13,976 nucleotides of DNA, taken from NCBI GenBank assembly GCA_001779955.1, contig MFES01000035.1, forward strand, positions 1-13,976. Reading direction: 5' to 3'. The notes under the pieces are model-generated. The model was given only the letters and a program-made list of their open reading frames with translations, had not been told where the DNA came from and ran no database searches. Positions 13,426-13,976 of this stretch are shown one piece after another; positions within the stretch are counted from its first letter, which is position 1; the number at the start of each line of letters is the position of its first letter. The position numbers and the translations under genes were made by a program. This DNA is from Candidatus Doudnabacteria bacterium RIFCSPHIGHO2_02_FULL_46_11. Lineage in GTDB: Bacteria > Patescibacteriota > Doudnabacteria > UBA920 > 2-02-FULL-46-11.

Positions 13426-13486
13426 CCGCTTAGCTAAATTTACTATTTTTTCCAAAGTAACTTCGCTCATTTATATGATGGTATGA

Positions 13487-13492
13487 ATTATA
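13487..13492 (-). promoter_or_regulatory. Extended -10 promoter of the glyS locus
   Basis: The minus strand reads TGA-TATAAT (extended -10 form TGnTATAAT), with TATAAT at 13492-13487, 16 bases before the remnant ATG at 13470. The leader would be about 10 bases without a Shine-Dalgarno site. It is the likely promoter for remnant, GIY-YIG and glyS together. Confidence 0.6.
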
Positions 13493-13530
13493 TCACATTT
13501 TAGGCTTATTTAAACGGTTTTTCTGGATAC

Positions 13531-13559
13531 TTGACATTTTACTAATTTAGGTGTATAAT
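13531..13559 (+). promoter_or_regulatory. Promoter of GC-rich cassette 4
   Basis: TTGACA (13531-13536), 17 bases and TATAAT (13554-13559) are exact consensus matches. ATACTTGACA and, four bases on, ACTAATT are identical to the cassette 3 promoter. It diverges from the glyS-locus promoter about 40 bases away. Confidence 0.9.
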
Positions 13560-13587
13560 ATATGTTAACCCTAACGGAGGTTCGAAA

Positions 13588-13695
13588 ATGTGGGTCAGCA
13601 TTCGTCCAGACCATCCCGAAGACACCGTTATCGGGGTGGTCTACACCCTGGTAATGGTCGTACTGATGGTGGTCCTCGCCGGCACGTTCCGCTGA
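13588..13695 (+). CDS. GC-rich cassette 4: 35-aa single-pass membrane peptide
   Basis: This short ORF is supported by a consensus promoter, GGAGG (13576-13580) 7 bases before the ATG, and a strong terminator 25 bases after the TGA. It encodes a short polar N terminus MWVSIRPDHPEDT followed by one uninterrupted hydrophobic helix from about residue 14 to 33 (VIGVVYTLVMVVLMVVLAGT), ending FR. The negative/neutral N terminus and C-terminal Arg give no clear orientation. By hand count the ORF is 63 of 108 G/C, with 27 of 36 third positions G or C, unlike the neighbouring glyS locus. I cannot assign a family. It could be a small regulator of a membrane protein, a toxin of type I style, or simply a short membrane peptide. 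No antisense RNA gene was identified. Confidence 0.75.
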   Translation: MWVSIRPDHPEDTVIGVVYTLVMVVLMVVLAGTFR

Positions 13696-13720
13696 TACTG
13701 ACGACCTAGCCGGCGGCATG

Positions 13721-13760
13721 GCGGCTCTTCCCTTGTTGGGAGAGCCGCTTCCGTTTTTTT
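13721..13760 (+). terminator. Terminator of GC-rich cassette 4
   Basis: GCGGCTCT (13721-13728) pairs with AGAGCCGC (13741-13748), and after a one-base bulge CCC pairs with GGG around a short loop. TTCCG and seven T (13754-13760) follow. The T-run ends in the complement of the HAD-gene stop codon (13759-13761). Confidence 0.85.
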
Positions 13761-13976
13761 AAATAACTTCTACCTGCCTGAAATTCTTAATTTTCTTCAC
13801 CGATTTCGGTAAAAAATCAGGTTGACCAGAGGGCACAACGCCTATTACTTTCATTCCCGCTCTTTGGGCAGACTCAACCCCACTCGGGGCATCTTCAAAA
13901 ACCAAACATTCTTGCGGCTTTATTTTTAGTTTACGGGCGGTTAACAAATAAATATCCGGTGCCGGTTTTCCGCGCG
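13759..13976 (-). CDS. HAD-superfamily hydrolase, beta-phosphoglucomutase-like (5' end outside window)
   Basis: The last 71 residues are visible; the frame is open to the window edge. They carry the C-terminal HAD motifs: RGKPAPDIYLLTARKL (motif III Lys, with the GKPAPD form typical of subfamily IA) and CLVFEDAPSGVESAQRAGM (motif IV Asp pair region plus the Gly/Ala helix). MKVIGVVPSG follows. This pattern fits beta-phosphoglucomutase-like or other sugar-phosphate phosphatases of HAD IA. The catalytic N-terminal DxD motif and the cap domain lie outside the window, so the substrate cannot be inferred. The gene converges with cassette 4: its TAA stop is within that cassette's T-run, so the two share the intergenic hairpin. 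Confidence 0.88.
   Translation of the reverse strand, partial: RGKPAPDIYLLTARKLKIKPQECLVFEDAPSGVESAQRAGMKVIGVVPSGQPDFLPKSVKKIKNFRQVEVI

Larger units (their letters stand above)
13399..13470 (-). pseudogene. Truncated glyS 5' end (remnant)
   Basis: ATG at 13470 opens a 23-codon frame beginning MSEVTLEKIVNLAKRRGF and ending TLPTF and TGA. The first 18 residues match the intact glyS start MAEISLDKIVNLCKRRGF at 13 of 18 positions; the other five are conservative changes. Only 7 of the 18 codons are identical, so this is not a recent copy. Similarity stops at the 10-bp direct repeat. The fragment keeps a promoter-like site upstream and runs into the GIY-YIG start, so it may now act as a leader peptide. 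Chance is unlikely given position and match. Confidence 0.75.

Noticed and set aside
1..13976. CRISPR array, tRNA, rRNA or T-box riboswitch
   Set aside because: No regularly spaced repeats, no cloverleaf or rRNA-like sequence, and the synthetase genes have almost no leader in which a T-box could fit.

Overview
The window looks like chromosome from a small-genome bacterium of the candidate phyla radiation (Patescibacteria, probably Parcubacteria-like). This is inferred from the compact layout of short, mostly minus-strand housekeeping genes, the moderate A+T content, start codons that mostly lack a Shine-Dalgarno site, and the style of the proteins (a short MFS-like carrier, a ~90-aa GIY-YIG protein, an M16 peptidase, an alpha2-type GlyRS). 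No rRNA gene or marker was seen that would fix the lineage.

The housekeeping backbone is entirely on the minus strand. From high to low coordinate it runs: a HAD-family phosphatase (cut by the window end), a glyS locus carrying a GIY-YIG gene, an M16 zinc peptidase, endonuclease IV (nfo), an AI-2E-family membrane protein, metG, tatD, leuS, a TsaC/Sua5 protein and an MFS-like carrier (cut by the window start). The theme is translation (three aminoacyl-tRNA synthetases and the t6A precursor enzyme), plus DNA repair, proteolysis and transport. leuS and metG have a -10 box 5-9 bases from the ATG, so they are probably transcribed leaderless or nearly so.

Four short GC-rich units sit between these genes: about 1110-1593 (+), 4375-5272 (-), 9735-10204 (+) and 13531-13760 (+). 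Each is complete in itself: a promoter (three of the four have exact TTGACA and TATAAT boxes at 16-17 spacing), a GGAGG ribosome site, one ORF ending in TGA, and a strong hairpin terminator. The four proteins (110, 208, 115 and 35 aa) are unrelated to each other and I cannot name any of them. Two of the promoters share sequence beyond the consensus boxes. This set of look-alike expression cassettes is the best candidate for something undescribed here.

The second notable locus is upstream of glyS. A 23-codon fragment resembling the glyS 5' end precedes a GIY-YIG gene, which is followed by an intact glyS. The two glyS 5' ends share a 10-bp direct repeat exactly where their similarity stops, and the GIY-YIG gene lies between 14-bp perfect inverted repeats. 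This fits an element that inserted into the glyS start and supplied a replacement, recoded 5' end.

Smaller oddities: palindromic sequence inserted in frame in tatD, an 18-bp perfect palindrome at the metG promoter, overlapping divergent promoters between nfo and its neighbouring cassette, and a 36-bp quasi-palindrome upstream of leuS.
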